NCBI RefSeq assembly: GCF_900128505.1
Contig: NZ_LT669941.1
Location: 1,783,760-1,847,759, forward strand
Source: Parabacteroides timonensis
GTDB lineage: Bacteria > Bacteroidota > Bacteroidia > Bacteroidales > Tannerellaceae
DNA: 64,000 bases
Reading direction: 5' to 3'
Positions within the stretch are counted from its first letter, which is position 1, and the number at the start of each line of letters is the position of its first letter. The position numbers and the translations under genes were made by a program. This document shows positions 16,898-26,288 of this stretch, in pieces. The notes beneath the pieces were generated by a model, which was not told the origin of the DNA, ran no database searches, and worked only from the letters and a program-made list of their open reading frames with translations.

Positions 16898-18811
16898 CTA
16901 GAATGTCACATCTATGCCACCCATGAACACAGCCTTGGGCATCGGAAAACCGTAATTGATCGTATAACGGGTAGCCGTCAGGTTCTCCCCTTTCACAAAC
17001 AGGTTCAAGCCTTTGTCGCGGCTGCCGAACCGGTAGGCGGCACGGGCGCTGAGAACGGTGTAATTTTCCTTGACTTCGGAAACCCCTTCTAAGGGCACTC
17101 TCACATAAAGATCATATACCGATTGTAAATTCGCGTTGAAAGTGAAGCGTCCGGGAGCATAGGTTGCACCCACGTTGAGCTTATGGGCCGGGGCAGCCAA
17201 GAGCGGCTTGCTGGTATGCAGGTAGCTGTAATTCATATCGACGCTGAGGTTTCCGAGGATCTGGTAGCGGCCCTCGAACTCGATACCTTTGTTGGTGAAG
17301 GTTCCGACATTACGATTTTCCTTCGGAAAATCATTCGGAGGATTTACCATGACAGCCTCGATCATATTCTTTCCGTCGATAAAGAAAGCCGTCACCTCGC
17401 CATACAAGCGTCCATCCAGGAACGACTGTCCGACAGCAAGCTCGTAATTCAACATGTTTTCCGGTTTCAATTCGTCGTTGGCCGCCCCCCACATATACAT
17501 CTCGCGGATATTAGGACTGCGGAAACCTTTCGAGAAAGAAGCACGGATCACATTGCCCTCCAGCGGACGGAAGGTAAGGCCTGCCTGCGGAACCCATTCG
17601 CCCCCGAACACACTGTTATGCTCGTAACGCACACCAGCGTTGATGCTTAACATATCGAAGAGGTCTTGTTGCATGATGACGTAGCCGGCCACTTCGTTGA
17701 CAGATTTGTCGATCAGTTCGCCTTTCGGGCCGCTGATGCTGTCGTTCCACGCATGTCCGCCCCAGTTTTTATAGTCGATACCGGCCGTAAAGGTGTTGCC
17801 TTCGACGAGACGGAACGACTGGTAAAGCAGGACACCTGTGTTATGATCGTCCGAACGGAAGAGGTATGAGCGGGGTGTTCCGCCGGGCTTGTAGCCATCA
17901 TTCACCTCGTGATTTCCCCAGTTGTAGAACACACGCAGGGCACCGCTTGTCTTTTCGTGATGGTTTTCGAGCGCGAAAGAGGTCGTACCGCGCAACACGT
18001 CTACCAGGTAGTCGAGCACCGGTTCGTCGATCGTACCGGGGTTCTGGGTCTTGAACTTGGCCAGACTCAGGTCGCCCGTCACGCGGTAGTGATCGTTTAT
18101 CTTATACCCCAGGTTGGCAAAGCCGTTGGTGATATGGAATTTGGAGTTGGGCCGGTGGCCGTCCGTACGGTCGTGGTTCACGGAAATGAAGCTGCTGAAG
18201 TTGCCGAGGTTGTAACCGTTGTTCACCATATACTTCTGCGTGTTGTAGGAACCGTACATGATACGTGCCTGAGTGCGCCGTCCCTGCTGCTTATGGTGAC
18301 GGGTGATGATATTCACCACGCCGCCCATCGCGTTGGAACCGTACATCAAGGAGCCCGGGCCACGGATCACTTCCACCCGTTCCACGTCGGAAGCCACATA
18401 GGTGTCGGGTAGCGCATGTCCGAAGATACCGGCCCACTGCGGCTGTCCGTCGAAGAGCATCAGGACTTTGTTGCCCTGCCCTACGCCACGGATGTTGACC
18501 GTCCCGGCCGATCCGTCGTTCACCCCGAAGCCGGTGATGCCTTTCTGTGTCACAAAGAGTCCGGGGACACGCTGCGAGAGCACCGGAAGCAGGGCCGACT
18601 CGCTGCTGGCCTCTATCTCGTCGCGCTCGATCACCGAGATGGAAAGTGGGACGCTGTTGCGGTTTACCTGTATCTTGTTGGCCGAGATCACAACGCCCTT
18701 CAAGTTGATAAGGCTGTCTATTCCCAGCGGTTCGATGGGTTCTACCGGTTCGGAGGAGTAGGCTAACGTACTGAACAGTAGCCCCGGAATGAGTAAAAAT
18801 CCTTTCTTCAT
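16898..18811 (-). CDS. TonB-dependent outer-membrane receptor (BtuB/FepA-like size)
   Basis: Energised outer-membrane importer of 637 residues. A signal peptide ends near residue 20 (AYSSEP). A TonB-box-like stretch VVISANK is followed by the plug domain (VERVEVIRGPGSLMYGSNAMGGVVNI) and a 22-strand barrel ending in GGIDVTF with the usual C-terminal Phe. It has neither an STN nor a CarboxypepD_reg domain, so it belongs to the small-ligand (siderophore, cobalamin, metal-chelate) class rather than SusC. It lies 92 nt downstream of the NikR-like gene, with an 11-bp inverted repeat between, so a metal complex is the likeliest cargo. No cobalamin riboswitch fits in that gap. Confidence 0.85.
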   Translation of the reverse strand: MKKGFLLIPGLLFSTLAYSSEPVEPIEPLGIDSLINLKGVVISANKIQVNRNSVPLSISVIERDEIEASSESALLPVLSQRVPGLFVTQKGITGFGVNDGSAGTVNIRGVGQGNKVLMLFDGQPQWAGIFGHALPDTYVASDVERVEVIRGPGSLMYGSNAMGGVVNIITRHHKQQGRRTQARIMYGSYNTQKYMVNNGYNLGNFSSFISVNHDRTDGHRPNSKFHITNGFANLGYKINDHYRVTGDLSLAKFKTQNPGTIDEPVLDYLVDVLRGTTSFALENHHEKTSGALRVFYNWGNHEVNDGYKPGGTPRSYLFRSDDHNTGVLLYQSFRLVEGNTFTAGIDYKNWGGHAWNDSISGPKGELIDKSVNEVAGYVIMQQDLFDMLSINAGVRYEHNSVFGGEWVPQAGLTFRPLEGNVIRASFSKGFRSPNIREMYMWGAANDELKPENMLNYELAVGQSFLDGRLYGEVTAFFIDGKNMIEAVMVNPPNDFPKENRNVGTFTNKGIEFEGRYQILGNLSVDMNYSYLHTSKPLLAAPAHKLNVGATYAPGRFTFNANLQSVYDLYVRVPLEGVSEVKENYTVLSARAAYRFGSRDKGLNLFVKGENLTATRYTINYGFPMPKAVFMGGIDVTF

Positions 18812-18850
18812 AAATTAACTTGTATAATATTTGTCATCTGTTTCGCGGCA

Positions 18851-18886
18851 CAAAGTAACACAAATAAACAAAATCGTGTTACTTTG
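18851..18886. promoter_or_regulatory. Perfect 11-bp inverted repeat before the TonB receptor gene
   Basis: CAAAGTAACAC, 14 bases, GTGTTACTTTG. It is perfectly symmetric and lies between the NikR-like gene and the receptor gene. There is no T run, so it is not an obvious terminator. The GTAA..TTAC core recurs in the two repeats before the NikR-like gene, which makes it a candidate operator for that regulator. Confidence 0.55.
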
Positions 18887-18903
18887 GATGCAAAAAAATA
18901 TAA

Positions 18904-19317
18904 TTAATCGGCCCGGCTCATCACCAGTTTGCCGTGTTTAATCCCCTTGATGGCAGTCAGTTTATCCGACAGTTCGGTCAGGCGGTGGGCAGTTCCCATC
19001 ACGGTAACGATATGAAGGCAGAAATTCTGATTGACATAATATTGGGAGGAAGAGAGTATCACATCCTGGTAATCTTGCTGGATACTCACGATCTTTGAAG
19101 CGATGGCGGTCTTCTCCTGGTCATACATGATGATGATAGTGCCGGCCACGATGTGATTGCATTGCCATTTCTTCTCGGCCACGTTCTTTTCTATCAGGAA
19201 GCGAATGGCCTGTGAGCGGTTGGCAAAGCCATTTTCGTCCACATACTGGTCGAGCGATTCTAACAGGTTGTCTTCGAGGGAGACGCCAAAACGTTTTATC
19301 GACATAGGTTGCTTCAT
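18904..19317 (-). CDS. nikR: NikR-like ribbon-helix-helix regulator with altered metal site
   Basis: Transcription factor of 137 residues. The N-terminal ribbon-helix-helix (about 7-48) includes GVSLEDNLLESLDQYV and NRSQAIRFLIEK. The C-terminal ACT-like domain is typical of NikR, which represses nickel uptake when nickel binds His76, His87, His89 and Cys95 (E. coli numbering). A gapless alignment by eye puts Gln81, Gln92, Tyr94 and Cys100 at those places, so only the Cys remains. It may therefore sense another metal or a chelate. It lies 92 nt before a TonB receptor gene on the same strand, and an inverted repeat overlaps its own promoter. Confidence 0.85.
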   Translation of the reverse strand: MKQPMSIKRFGVSLEDNLLESLDQYVDENGFANRSQAIRFLIEKNVAEKKWQCNHIVAGTIIIMYDQEKTAIASKIVSIQQDYQDVILSSSQYYVNQNFCLHIVTVMGTAHRLTELSDKLTAIKGIKHGKLVMSRAD

Positions 19318-19327
19318 TTATTTTGAG

Positions 19328-19365
19328 CGGTAAATATACTATTTTATTACCGATACAAAGGTAAG
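19328..19365 (-). promoter_or_regulatory. Promoter and overlapping inverted repeat of the NikR-like gene
   Basis: On the minus strand a TTTG is followed after 17 bases by TATATTTA, a near-match to the -7 box. The inverted repeat CGGTAA (19328-19333), 13 bases, TTACCG (19347-19352) overlaps this promoter and lies 10 nt before the start codon, as expected for an autorepressor operator. Confidence 0.5.
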
Positions 19366-19382
19366 GGAGCCAAAAGAAATAA

Positions 19383-19398
19383 TGTAATATAAATTACA
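19383..19398. promoter_or_regulatory. Second inverted repeat upstream of the NikR-like gene
   Basis: TGTAAT, 4 bases, ATTACA in the gap between the SusD stop and the NikR-like gene. It shares the GTAA..TTAC core with the repeats at 18851-18886 and 19328-19352. Spacing between the cores is 6, 13 and 20 bases in the three sites. Confidence 0.4.
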
Positions 19399-19433
19399 GT
19401 TATTATTACCAATATTACTGATTTGGTGAATTT

Positions 19434-21053
19434 TCAGAAATTCCTTCCCGTATCCCACCACAGGCGGATGCCGCAATGGTCGGGACCTCCGAGGGCATTG
19501 ACCAGGGCGGTGTACTGCTGGGGGTTGGAGGCCTTGATACCAACCATGAAGTTCAGGCGGCGGGGGCCCAGGTTGGTGTCGACCGTCCCCTGGCTGGCAT
19601 TCACCAGAACGGGGAAGAGACGCGGATAACCCGTGCGACGCTGTTCGGCCCAGGCTTCGCAGCCTTCGGGGTAACAGGCGATCCATTTCTGGGTGATGAT
19701 CCGTTCGAGCTTCTCTTCGTCCGTGGCCGTTTCGTCCCAGGCCGGCGTTATGCGGCTCATGGCCTGTGCGTCGAAGGCGGCGTTGAAGGCATCCCGATAC
19801 CCTTTCGGTGTACGGGTACTGTTGAGGTAAGGCATCACATCGCCGGCACTCCACTGCGCAAAGGAGGCTCTCACGCCATTCTCGTAGCAGGCCTGCACGT
19901 CCTCGGCCGACCATTTGCGCAGGGCTGCCTCGGCACGCAGGAACCAGACTTCGGCGGCGGTCATCAACACTGCGTCGGTCGATTGGGTGATGGTGCTCTT
20001 CGAATGTTCGCTGTAATTCTTATGGTTGAAACCCGTTCCCTGACGCATGCCCTTGAACGTGCCGCCCACGCGCACGATCTCCTCCCCTTTGCCGCCGAGA
20101 GCCTTCTTGAAGTAGTGGGGCAAGCGGGGATCTTCATAGCCTCCCATATACGACTCAAGGTTAGCGTTCATGATGGCACTGCCCCAGGCTACGCTGATCT
20201 CCCCCAGGGGATTGTTGTAGCCGCTGCCGGCGGTCGAGACGGCTACGATATCGTCGTCGTTCTCCAGTAGTCCGCCCCTGTCGGCCAGGGCCTTATGTGC
20301 CTGTGAAGCGGCCAGCTGAGGGTCGGCCATCGCGATGCGGACAGCCAGGCGGAGACGCAGGGAGTTGGCGAACCTGATCCACTCGTCGTAGGTACGTTTG
20401 GCCTTGGGCATGAGGAAATCGAACTTGGCAAAGTTCTCCACCTTCGGGTTTTCCTCCTGGTATTCGCGTATCTTTTCGATCCCGATGTCGAGGTCTTTGA
20501 AGAAAGCGCGGTAGGCCTCGGCCTGGGTGTCGGGCATCGATCCGGTTTTCGACCCGAACTGGGTGTAAATAATGGGCCCATACAAATCGGAAACACGGTG
20601 CATGCTTTCTACTTTTAGGATGCGTGCTATTCCGAAAAAGGATGCATACTTTTCTTCGGTGAGTTCTTCAGACTTCAGGATTTCGGGCAGGACATAGCCG
20701 TAGGTGTTCTCCCAGAACGCACCGTTCCAACCGTCCTGCATGTTATAGATGGTGTTACCCCTTCCTTCGATGTAGGGGCTGAAGTCGTGGAAATAGCCCG
20801 CGAACATGTCGGCACCGAGGTTCTGCATCACCTGAAACGTCCAGTTCTTCCCCCCGCCCCAATCGTAGTTGAAGTAGATTCCCTGCTGCACGACTTTGAG
20901 GGGGAGCCCGTACTTGTTGAATTCCTGTTCCTTGAGGTCGTCGGGAAACCCGGTCCCGTCGGTGTTGTACGACTCGAATTGTCCGGTACACGAGGTCAAC
21001 CCCAGCCATCCGGGCATCAATATCAGGGCGATATAGGCGGTTATCTTTTTCAT
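19434..21053 (-). CDS. SusD/RagB-like nutrient-binding lipoprotein (pair 1)
   Basis: Surface lipoprotein of 539 residues that caps its SusC partner and captures ligand. A lipobox at residues 19-22 (LTSC, acylated Cys22) follows a short hydrophobic leader. The TPR-like helical body shows the recurrent RFANSLRLRLAVRIA helix and the closing LERIITQKWIACYPEGCEAWAEQ segment of SusD-like proteins. It starts 15 nt after the SusC stop codon, so the two are cotranscribed. Several Trp residues could stack on sugar or peptide ligands. Ligand unknown. Confidence 0.92.
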   Translation of the reverse strand: MKKITAYIALILMPGWLGLTSCTGQFESYNTDGTGFPDDLKEQEFNKYGLPLKVVQQGIYFNYDWGGGKNWTFQVMQNLGADMFAGYFHDFSPYIEGRGNTIYNMQDGWNGAFWENTYGYVLPEILKSEELTEEKYASFFGIARILKVESMHRVSDLYGPIIYTQFGSKTGSMPDTQAEAYRAFFKDLDIGIEKIREYQEENPKVENFAKFDFLMPKAKRTYDEWIRFANSLRLRLAVRIAMADPQLAASQAHKALADRGGLLENDDDIVAVSTAGSGYNNPLGEISVAWGSAIMNANLESYMGGYEDPRLPHYFKKALGGKGEEIVRVGGTFKGMRQGTGFNHKNYSEHSKSTITQSTDAVLMTAAEVWFLRAEAALRKWSAEDVQACYENGVRASFAQWSAGDVMPYLNSTRTPKGYRDAFNAAFDAQAMSRITPAWDETATDEEKLERIITQKWIACYPEGCEAWAEQRRTGYPRLFPVLVNASQGTVDTNLGPRRLNFMVGIKASNPQQYTALVNALGGPDHCGIRLWWDTGRNF

Positions 21054-21068
21054 TTTCGTCTGTGGTGA

Positions 21069-24000
21069 TTAGAAAGAAAGTTTCACGTTAAATCCCAGGT
21101 TCCGGGTGGTCGGCATACCGAACACGTCGATGCCCTGGTTGTCATTGTTGGTCGAGAGCACGGCATCGGGGTCGAAAGGTGCCGATTTATGGAAGAAGAA
21201 GAGGTTGCGACCCACGAGCGAAAGCTGCACCTCCTGCAAGAGTTTCGTCTTTTCCAACAGCCGCTTCGGGAGCGTGTAGCCGAGCGAAAATTCGCGGAGA
21301 CGGATATTTGTCGCGTCATACATATAATATTCGGTGCAACCGTTGCGGCCGCTCACGATGGTATAGAACTTGGAAGGATCGAGGTGCGTGCCTTCGAGGT
21401 CGACATAGCCCGTGTTGCGCGCTTCGCCCGATGCGAGGCTGACTCCTTTTTGGTCCATATCGGCCTGCGTTTGCGAGAGCACGTCGCCCCCGAAACGTCC
21501 GTCGATCAGGAAATAGAGGCTGAAACCCTTGTAGGTAAAGGCGTTGCCCCACCCGAGCATAAAGTCGGGGGTGCTGTTGCCCACCTTCTCGGTGTTTCCG
21601 GAACCGATCACGACCGGGATCTGGTCGCCGTCTTCGTCTTTGGTGTAGACGATCCGGCCGTTCTCGTCACGCTTGAAGGCCTTGCCGTAGATGTCGCCCA
21701 TCGCTCCGCCTTCGACCAGCCGCATGGAGTAGGAAGAAGAAAAACCCTCGTCGCCATAAATGAAGGTCTTGAGGTCGGGATGCAGCGCGATGACTTTGTT
21801 TTTGTTGGTGGAGAAGTTGAGTAAAGTCTTCCACCTGAAATCGTTCGTCAGCAGGGGGATGACGCCGACGCTGGCTTCTATTCCCTGATTGCGGATGTTC
21901 CCCGCGTTCACATAGTAGTACTTATAGGTAGCCCCGGCGGACGAAGGGAGCGTGAAGAGCTGGTTCTTCGTGTTCGTCTTGTAGAAGGTAAAATCGAAAT
22001 CGAAGCGGTAATCGAAGAGTTTCCATTCGGTACCTACCTCCCACGAGGTGCTCATTTCGGGCTTCAGCTCGTCGAAAGGGGCGCCGGAGTTGGTCTGGAT
22101 CGCTCCACCGGCTATAATCAGGTCGTTGCTTCCGGGGATAGGGTTGCTGAGGAAGAGGGGCAGGTCGTTGCCGACTTTACTCCACGAGCTTCTCAACTTG
22201 CCGAAACTGACCCACTGAGGCATTTCCAGGGAATTGTTCAAGATCCACGACAAACCGATCGAGGGATAGAAAAAACTTTTGTAACGGGTGTAGGCCAACG
22301 TCGACGACCAGTCGTTGCGTGCCGACAGGTCGACGTAGAAACTTTCCTTCCAGCCTGCCTGTGCGGTGGCGAAGAGCGACTGGATGACGCGGCGTTCGTT
22401 GATCTTCTGGTTGATATAGGCGGCGGTAGACATGATGATGTTGGCCACCGTGAAGAGGTTCGGGTAGTACAGCGAGGCGGTTTTCGAGTCGAGCCTCAGC
22501 GAGTTGACCGTCCGGCTGTTGATGCTTCCCCCCAGGGCGGCGGTGAAGGTGATGTCGTCCCATTTCTTGTTTGCCATCGCCATCGCGTCGCCATAATAGA
22601 GGGTTTCCGTATAATTGAAGTCGATGTAACGGCCGTTAGCCCCCGCCAGTGCGGGCGAGGTGGAGGCATACATTTTCTCCTGGAATGTGTCGTGTGCGTA
22701 ATCGGCTGTGCCGCGTGCCTGCAGGTTCAGCCAGTCAGTCACCTTGAGGGTGGCGGTCAGGGAGGCGATGACGCGGGTACGTTTGTCGTCATTCACGACA
22801 CGGTTGGTCAGCCAATAGGGGTTCTGTTCCATGTCGAGCTCGCCCGTTGTGTACCAGTTCTGCTCCATCAGGTTGCGCTTTTCGTTGAAGGTTTCGAACT
22901 GGTCGCGATACACGCTGATGTCCTCGCCGCGCGGGAAACGGTAGAGGCCGACCAGGGGATTCATGTAATAGCCGCCCGAGGCGGGACGGTCTTTGATGCC
23001 CTGTGTCATCAGGTTGACGTTGGCATCCAGCTTGAGGTAGTCGTCGAAGAAGCCGGCAGACTCGCGGAAATTCAGGTTATGCTTTTGCAGTTTGTTGTGT
23101 TCGACAATCCCCCGGGCGGTGGTGTTGGCATAAGAGAAGTAGGTTTGCATCTTCTCGTTGCCGGTAGTGAGCGAGAGGGAGTTGATAGCCGTCAGGCCGT
23201 TACGGAAGAAACCGCCAACGTTGTCGTAGTCAGCCAGTTCGGAACGTTCGCCCCAGCTGGTATTTGTCTCACGGTTCATGCCGTAGTCGTTCTGGAACTT
23301 GGGGAGGCTGACGGCACGGTCGACCGTCAAGCTGGACGAGAAGGTGACGCGTTGCACGTCGGCATGTCCCCTCTTCGTGGTTATCAGGATCACCCCGTTG
23401 GCGGCCTGCGAACCGTATAAAGCGGCGGCGGATGCACCTTTGAGGATACTCATACTCTCGATATCGTCGGGGTTGAGGTTTGAAATGCCGTCGCCACCGT
23501 CGCGGTTGCCGGCATCAGCTGTGCCCCCGATGGCCGAAATGGCCTGTTCGTTGCTGCTGTTCAGCATCGGGATACCGTCGATCACGTACAACGGCTGGTT
23601 GTTTCCCGACACAGAACGGTAGCCGCGGATGATGACCCTTGCCGAGTTTCCGAGGCCGAAAGAGGTGCGGTTGATCTGTACACCGGCGGTTTTACCGGCC
23701 AGCGTCTGGATAAAGTTGAACTCCTTCACGCGTACCAGTTCATCGCCTGCCACAAACTGGGTGGCGTACGGCAGGGAGGCTTCCTGCTTGTGAAGTCCGA
23801 GGGCGGTCACGATCACTTCGCCCAACTGTTGGGAGTCCTCCGCCAGTTGGATACGCAGGACACGTTCGCCGTTGTAATTGATTTTCTGGGGAAGGTAACC
23901 GATATACGACACTTGCAGGGTTGCCTTGGGCGGCAGGTCGAGCATGAAGTTGCCGTCAAGGTCGGTCACAGTGCCGCGGCTGGTGCCTTTGATGAGGATA

Positions 24001-24410
24001 TTCGCGCCGATTATCGGCTCGCCAGCCTTGTCGGTCACGGTACCGGCCACCTGCCTGTTCTGGTTTTCCTGCATACGGATGACGTATTCCCTGTGATTCA
24101 AAATGATTTGTTTATTAACGACCGTGAAGGCGATGTCGGTATCTTTGAACAGAAGGTCGAGCAGGTCGAGTAGCGAACGGCCTTGCAGACGCTCACGGAC
24201 GGGAGCCGACAGGTCGATCACCCGGGCGTCATATATAAAGGAATAAGCAGTCTGTTGTTCGATTGCGTCCAATACTTCGGCCAGCGTTTTCCCGTAGACA
24301 TCCGTTTTAAGCACAAACGGATCGTCATGAATAACTTGCCCTTGCAACCCGACACACAGAAGCAAACCTAGCAGAAGGATGTAAATTTTCATAGAAACGT
24401 TATTTATCAT
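21069..24410 (-). CDS. SusC/RagA TonB-linked outer-membrane protein with STN domain (pair 1)
   Basis: TonB-dependent importer of 1113 residues. The leader ends near VGLQGQ; Met7 is an alternative start. An STN signalling domain lies at about 35-105, CarboxypepD_reg at about 120-200 (VAGTVTDKAGEPIIGANI), a TonB-box-like stretch (GEVIVTALG), then the plug with NLNPDDIESMSILKGASAAALYG and the barrel ending FNVKLSF. An STN domain normally talks to a FecR anti-sigma factor. None lies directly beside this gene; the nearest is at 29569-30597, beyond SusC/SusD pair 2. Forms an operon with the SusD gene at 19434-21053. Confidence 0.93.
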   Translation of the reverse strand: MINNVSMKIYILLLGLLLCVGLQGQVIHDDPFVLKTDVYGKTLAEVLDAIEQQTAYSFIYDARVIDLSAPVRERLQGRSLLDLLDLLFKDTDIAFTVVNKQIILNHREYVIRMQENQNRQVAGTVTDKAGEPIIGANILIKGTSRGTVTDLDGNFMLDLPPKATLQVSYIGYLPQKINYNGERVLRIQLAEDSQQLGEVIVTALGLHKQEASLPYATQFVAGDELVRVKEFNFIQTLAGKTAGVQINRTSFGLGNSARVIIRGYRSVSGNNQPLYVIDGIPMLNSSNEQAISAIGGTADAGNRDGGDGISNLNPDDIESMSILKGASAAALYGSQAANGVILITTKRGHADVQRVTFSSSLTVDRAVSLPKFQNDYGMNRETNTSWGERSELADYDNVGGFFRNGLTAINSLSLTTGNEKMQTYFSYANTTARGIVEHNKLQKHNLNFRESAGFFDDYLKLDANVNLMTQGIKDRPASGGYYMNPLVGLYRFPRGEDISVYRDQFETFNEKRNLMEQNWYTTGELDMEQNPYWLTNRVVNDDKRTRVIASLTATLKVTDWLNLQARGTADYAHDTFQEKMYASTSPALAGANGRYIDFNYTETLYYGDAMAMANKKWDDITFTAALGGSINSRTVNSLRLDSKTASLYYPNLFTVANIIMSTAAYINQKINERRVIQSLFATAQAGWKESFYVDLSARNDWSSTLAYTRYKSFFYPSIGLSWILNNSLEMPQWVSFGKLRSSWSKVGNDLPLFLSNPIPGSNDLIIAGGAIQTNSGAPFDELKPEMSTSWEVGTEWKLFDYRFDFDFTFYKTNTKNQLFTLPSSAGATYKYYYVNAGNIRNQGIEASVGVIPLLTNDFRWKTLLNFSTNKNKVIALHPDLKTFIYGDEGFSSSYSMRLVEGGAMGDIYGKAFKRDENGRIVYTKDEDGDQIPVVIGSGNTEKVGNSTPDFMLGWGNAFTYKGFSLYFLIDGRFGGDVLSQTQADMDQKGVSLASGEARNTGYVDLEGTHLDPSKFYTIVSGRNGCTEYYMYDATNIRLREFSLGYTLPKRLLEKTKLLQEVQLSLVGRNLFFFHKSAPFDPDAVLSTNNDNQGIDVFGMPTTRNLGFNVKLSF

Positions 24411-24477
24411 GCTCTCTAATCAGAACTTATTTCGGGTAAATGTACACAATTATTGAAGAAATACAACTTTTCCAACT

Positions 24478-24530
24478 AAAAAAACTCGCCCGAAGGCTCC
24501 ATCTTCACAGAAAGAGCACTTCAAGCGAGT
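24478..24530 (-). terminator. Terminator of SusC/SusD pair 2
   Basis: Read on the minus strand, ACTCGC pairs with GCGAGT around a long loop, followed by a T run. It separates pair 2 from pair 1, so the two pairs are independent units. Confidence 0.55.
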
Positions 24531-24577
24531 GACACATCAATTATGTTGAAATGATATTAAATCATATTTTTTCGGGG

Positions 24578-26260
24578 TTATTCAGCAGACGTACAGTAGT
24601 TTGCGTTTTTATCCCACCATAGGTTGGCTGCCACGTTGTCCTTGCCACCCAACATCTGGACACCTCTGTTGTATTCATCTTTGTTTACCAGGCTTTCCTT
24701 AACCGGATACTTGATACGTTTGATGAAATTCTTCGGATCTTTGATATCTTTCGAATAACCTCCGAAAACGGTTTCATCCCTGTAGATAGCAACATCCAGG
24801 CGAGGCAAGTTGAGGCGGCGTTTGTCGCTCCATCCTTCCCAGGACAAGTCGGGAGTACCGGCAATGTACTTCTGGGTGATGATCTTTTCAAGAGCTGTGT
24901 TACCTGCTCCGGCCTGGTCGTCATACTTGGCACTTGTACCGGCCAGGTTCTTTTCTGTCGATGCCAGGTATTCGTCGGCTTGACTGCCTACACCCCACTT
25001 TTCGAAAGAAGAGCGTACGCCTTCTTCGTATTCGTGCTTGGCATCGCCTGCCAAGATACCGCGGGCAAACAATTCAGCTTTCAGGAAGCATACTTCTTCG
25101 TATAGGAAGACGTCGTACGGGCGTGAGTTGTACTTGCCACCGTCTTTCACCAGATAACCCAGTTCGGCATAGTTCTTTACCACATAGTCGCCCTTGTTCT
25201 GTTCTTCCGAACGAGCGCCGTACGGCAGACCTTGCCAGTTACCGCCTGTGATAGAAGGCTGGAAGATCTTCGGAGCACGCGGGTCAACCTTTGCAGGATG
25301 CACGGATGATACAGGGATCGGAGCATCGCCTGTCAGCGTAGGAGTCGTATTTTCCACACCTGCCGGCCATGCTACACCACCAATGTTCGTTACCAGTTTC
25401 TCAAACGATTTCGACATATTCAACGGGCCACCCCAGGTGATCTGGAACATGACGTAGTTGTAATCCTGTCCCCATGAGCCGTCAGCCTTCGGAGGCATGT
25501 AAGCATTCTGTTTCGAGTTGCTGATCAAGCCGCCGTCAGCATTTATCGCTGCCTGGGCTTGTGTCTTACAAACGTTGGGAGCCACTTCGGAAACCCGGAG
25601 AGCCAAACGCAGGCGAAGTGAATTAGCGAAGCGCTTCCAGGCATCATTGTCGCACTGGTATACGATATCGTTGCTCTTGTCCGTGAAGATACTCTTCGCG
25701 CCGGAAGTGAACATCTTCGGAGCTTCGTCGAGTTCAGCGAAATACTCCGTATAGATATCCTCCATCTCACGGTACGGAGGGTTGGCCTCCGGATCATCGC
25801 TTGGTTTGGGGAAAGGCATCGGACCGAACAGGTCGGAAGCCATAGAGTGTACATACACACGCCAGATACGTGCGAAGGCAATCGTATTTGCATAGTCTTC
25901 AGCATCCCCACGGGCCGAGAGGTCGCGGATCACAATATTCAGGGAAGCAAGCTGTTTGAGGTATTGTTCCCAGATAACCAGGTTCCACCCATCGTTCTGA
26001 ACGTAGTTGGCTGTCGACCAACCGCCTCCATCGACTACCATCTGCGAGTACAAGTCAACCTGCAAGGCCTTTAAACGCTGTTCTACATCACCATCAATAA
26101 TTTTACCGCCACGCACGGTACCGAGCAGGCGAGGCTCGTTCATATTATAATCGACATCGTTGGATGGCTTGTTGGGATTATCGTTCAACCCCGTCAGATC
26201 GCAACTGGACACGCCCAGTAAAAGAAGTGAACAAGCAGCTAATATCTTAACATTTTTCAT
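24578..26260 (-). CDS. SusD-like lipoprotein of the SusD/RagB 'SusD-like_2' type (pair 2)
   Basis: Surface ligand-binding lipoprotein of 560 residues counted from the Met that starts MKNVKILAACS; an upstream in-frame Met gives 14 more residues and spoils the leader. Lipobox Cys20 (LGVSSC). Helical SusD motifs include KRFANSLRLRLALRV and the closing ALEKIITQKYIAGTPDLSWEGWSDKRR. It starts about 28 nt after the SusC stop codon. It belongs to a different SusD subfamily from the protein at 49430-50962. Ligand unknown. Confidence 0.92.
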   Translation of the reverse strand: MKNVKILAACSLLLLGVSSCDLTGLNDNPNKPSNDVDYNMNEPRLLGTVRGGKIIDGDVEQRLKALQVDLYSQMVVDGGGWSTANYVQNDGWNLVIWEQYLKQLASLNIVIRDLSARGDAEDYANTIAFARIWRVYVHSMASDLFGPMPFPKPSDDPEANPPYREMEDIYTEYFAELDEAPKMFTSGAKSIFTDKSNDIVYQCDNDAWKRFANSLRLRLALRVSEVAPNVCKTQAQAAINADGGLISNSKQNAYMPPKADGSWGQDYNYVMFQITWGGPLNMSKSFEKLVTNIGGVAWPAGVENTTPTLTGDAPIPVSSVHPAKVDPRAPKIFQPSITGGNWQGLPYGARSEEQNKGDYVVKNYAELGYLVKDGGKYNSRPYDVFLYEEVCFLKAELFARGILAGDAKHEYEEGVRSSFEKWGVGSQADEYLASTEKNLAGTSAKYDDQAGAGNTALEKIITQKYIAGTPDLSWEGWSDKRRLNLPRLDVAIYRDETVFGGYSKDIKDPKNFIKRIKYPVKESLVNKDEYNRGVQMLGGKDNVAANLWWDKNANYCTSAE

Positions 26261-26288
26261 AACAATTCTTTTTAAAATTAGTAGATTT

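Noticed and set aside
18812..18903. Cobalamin riboswitch before the TonB receptor gene
   Set aside because: The gap is only 92 nt and lacks the B12-box; an inverted repeat fits a protein operator better.
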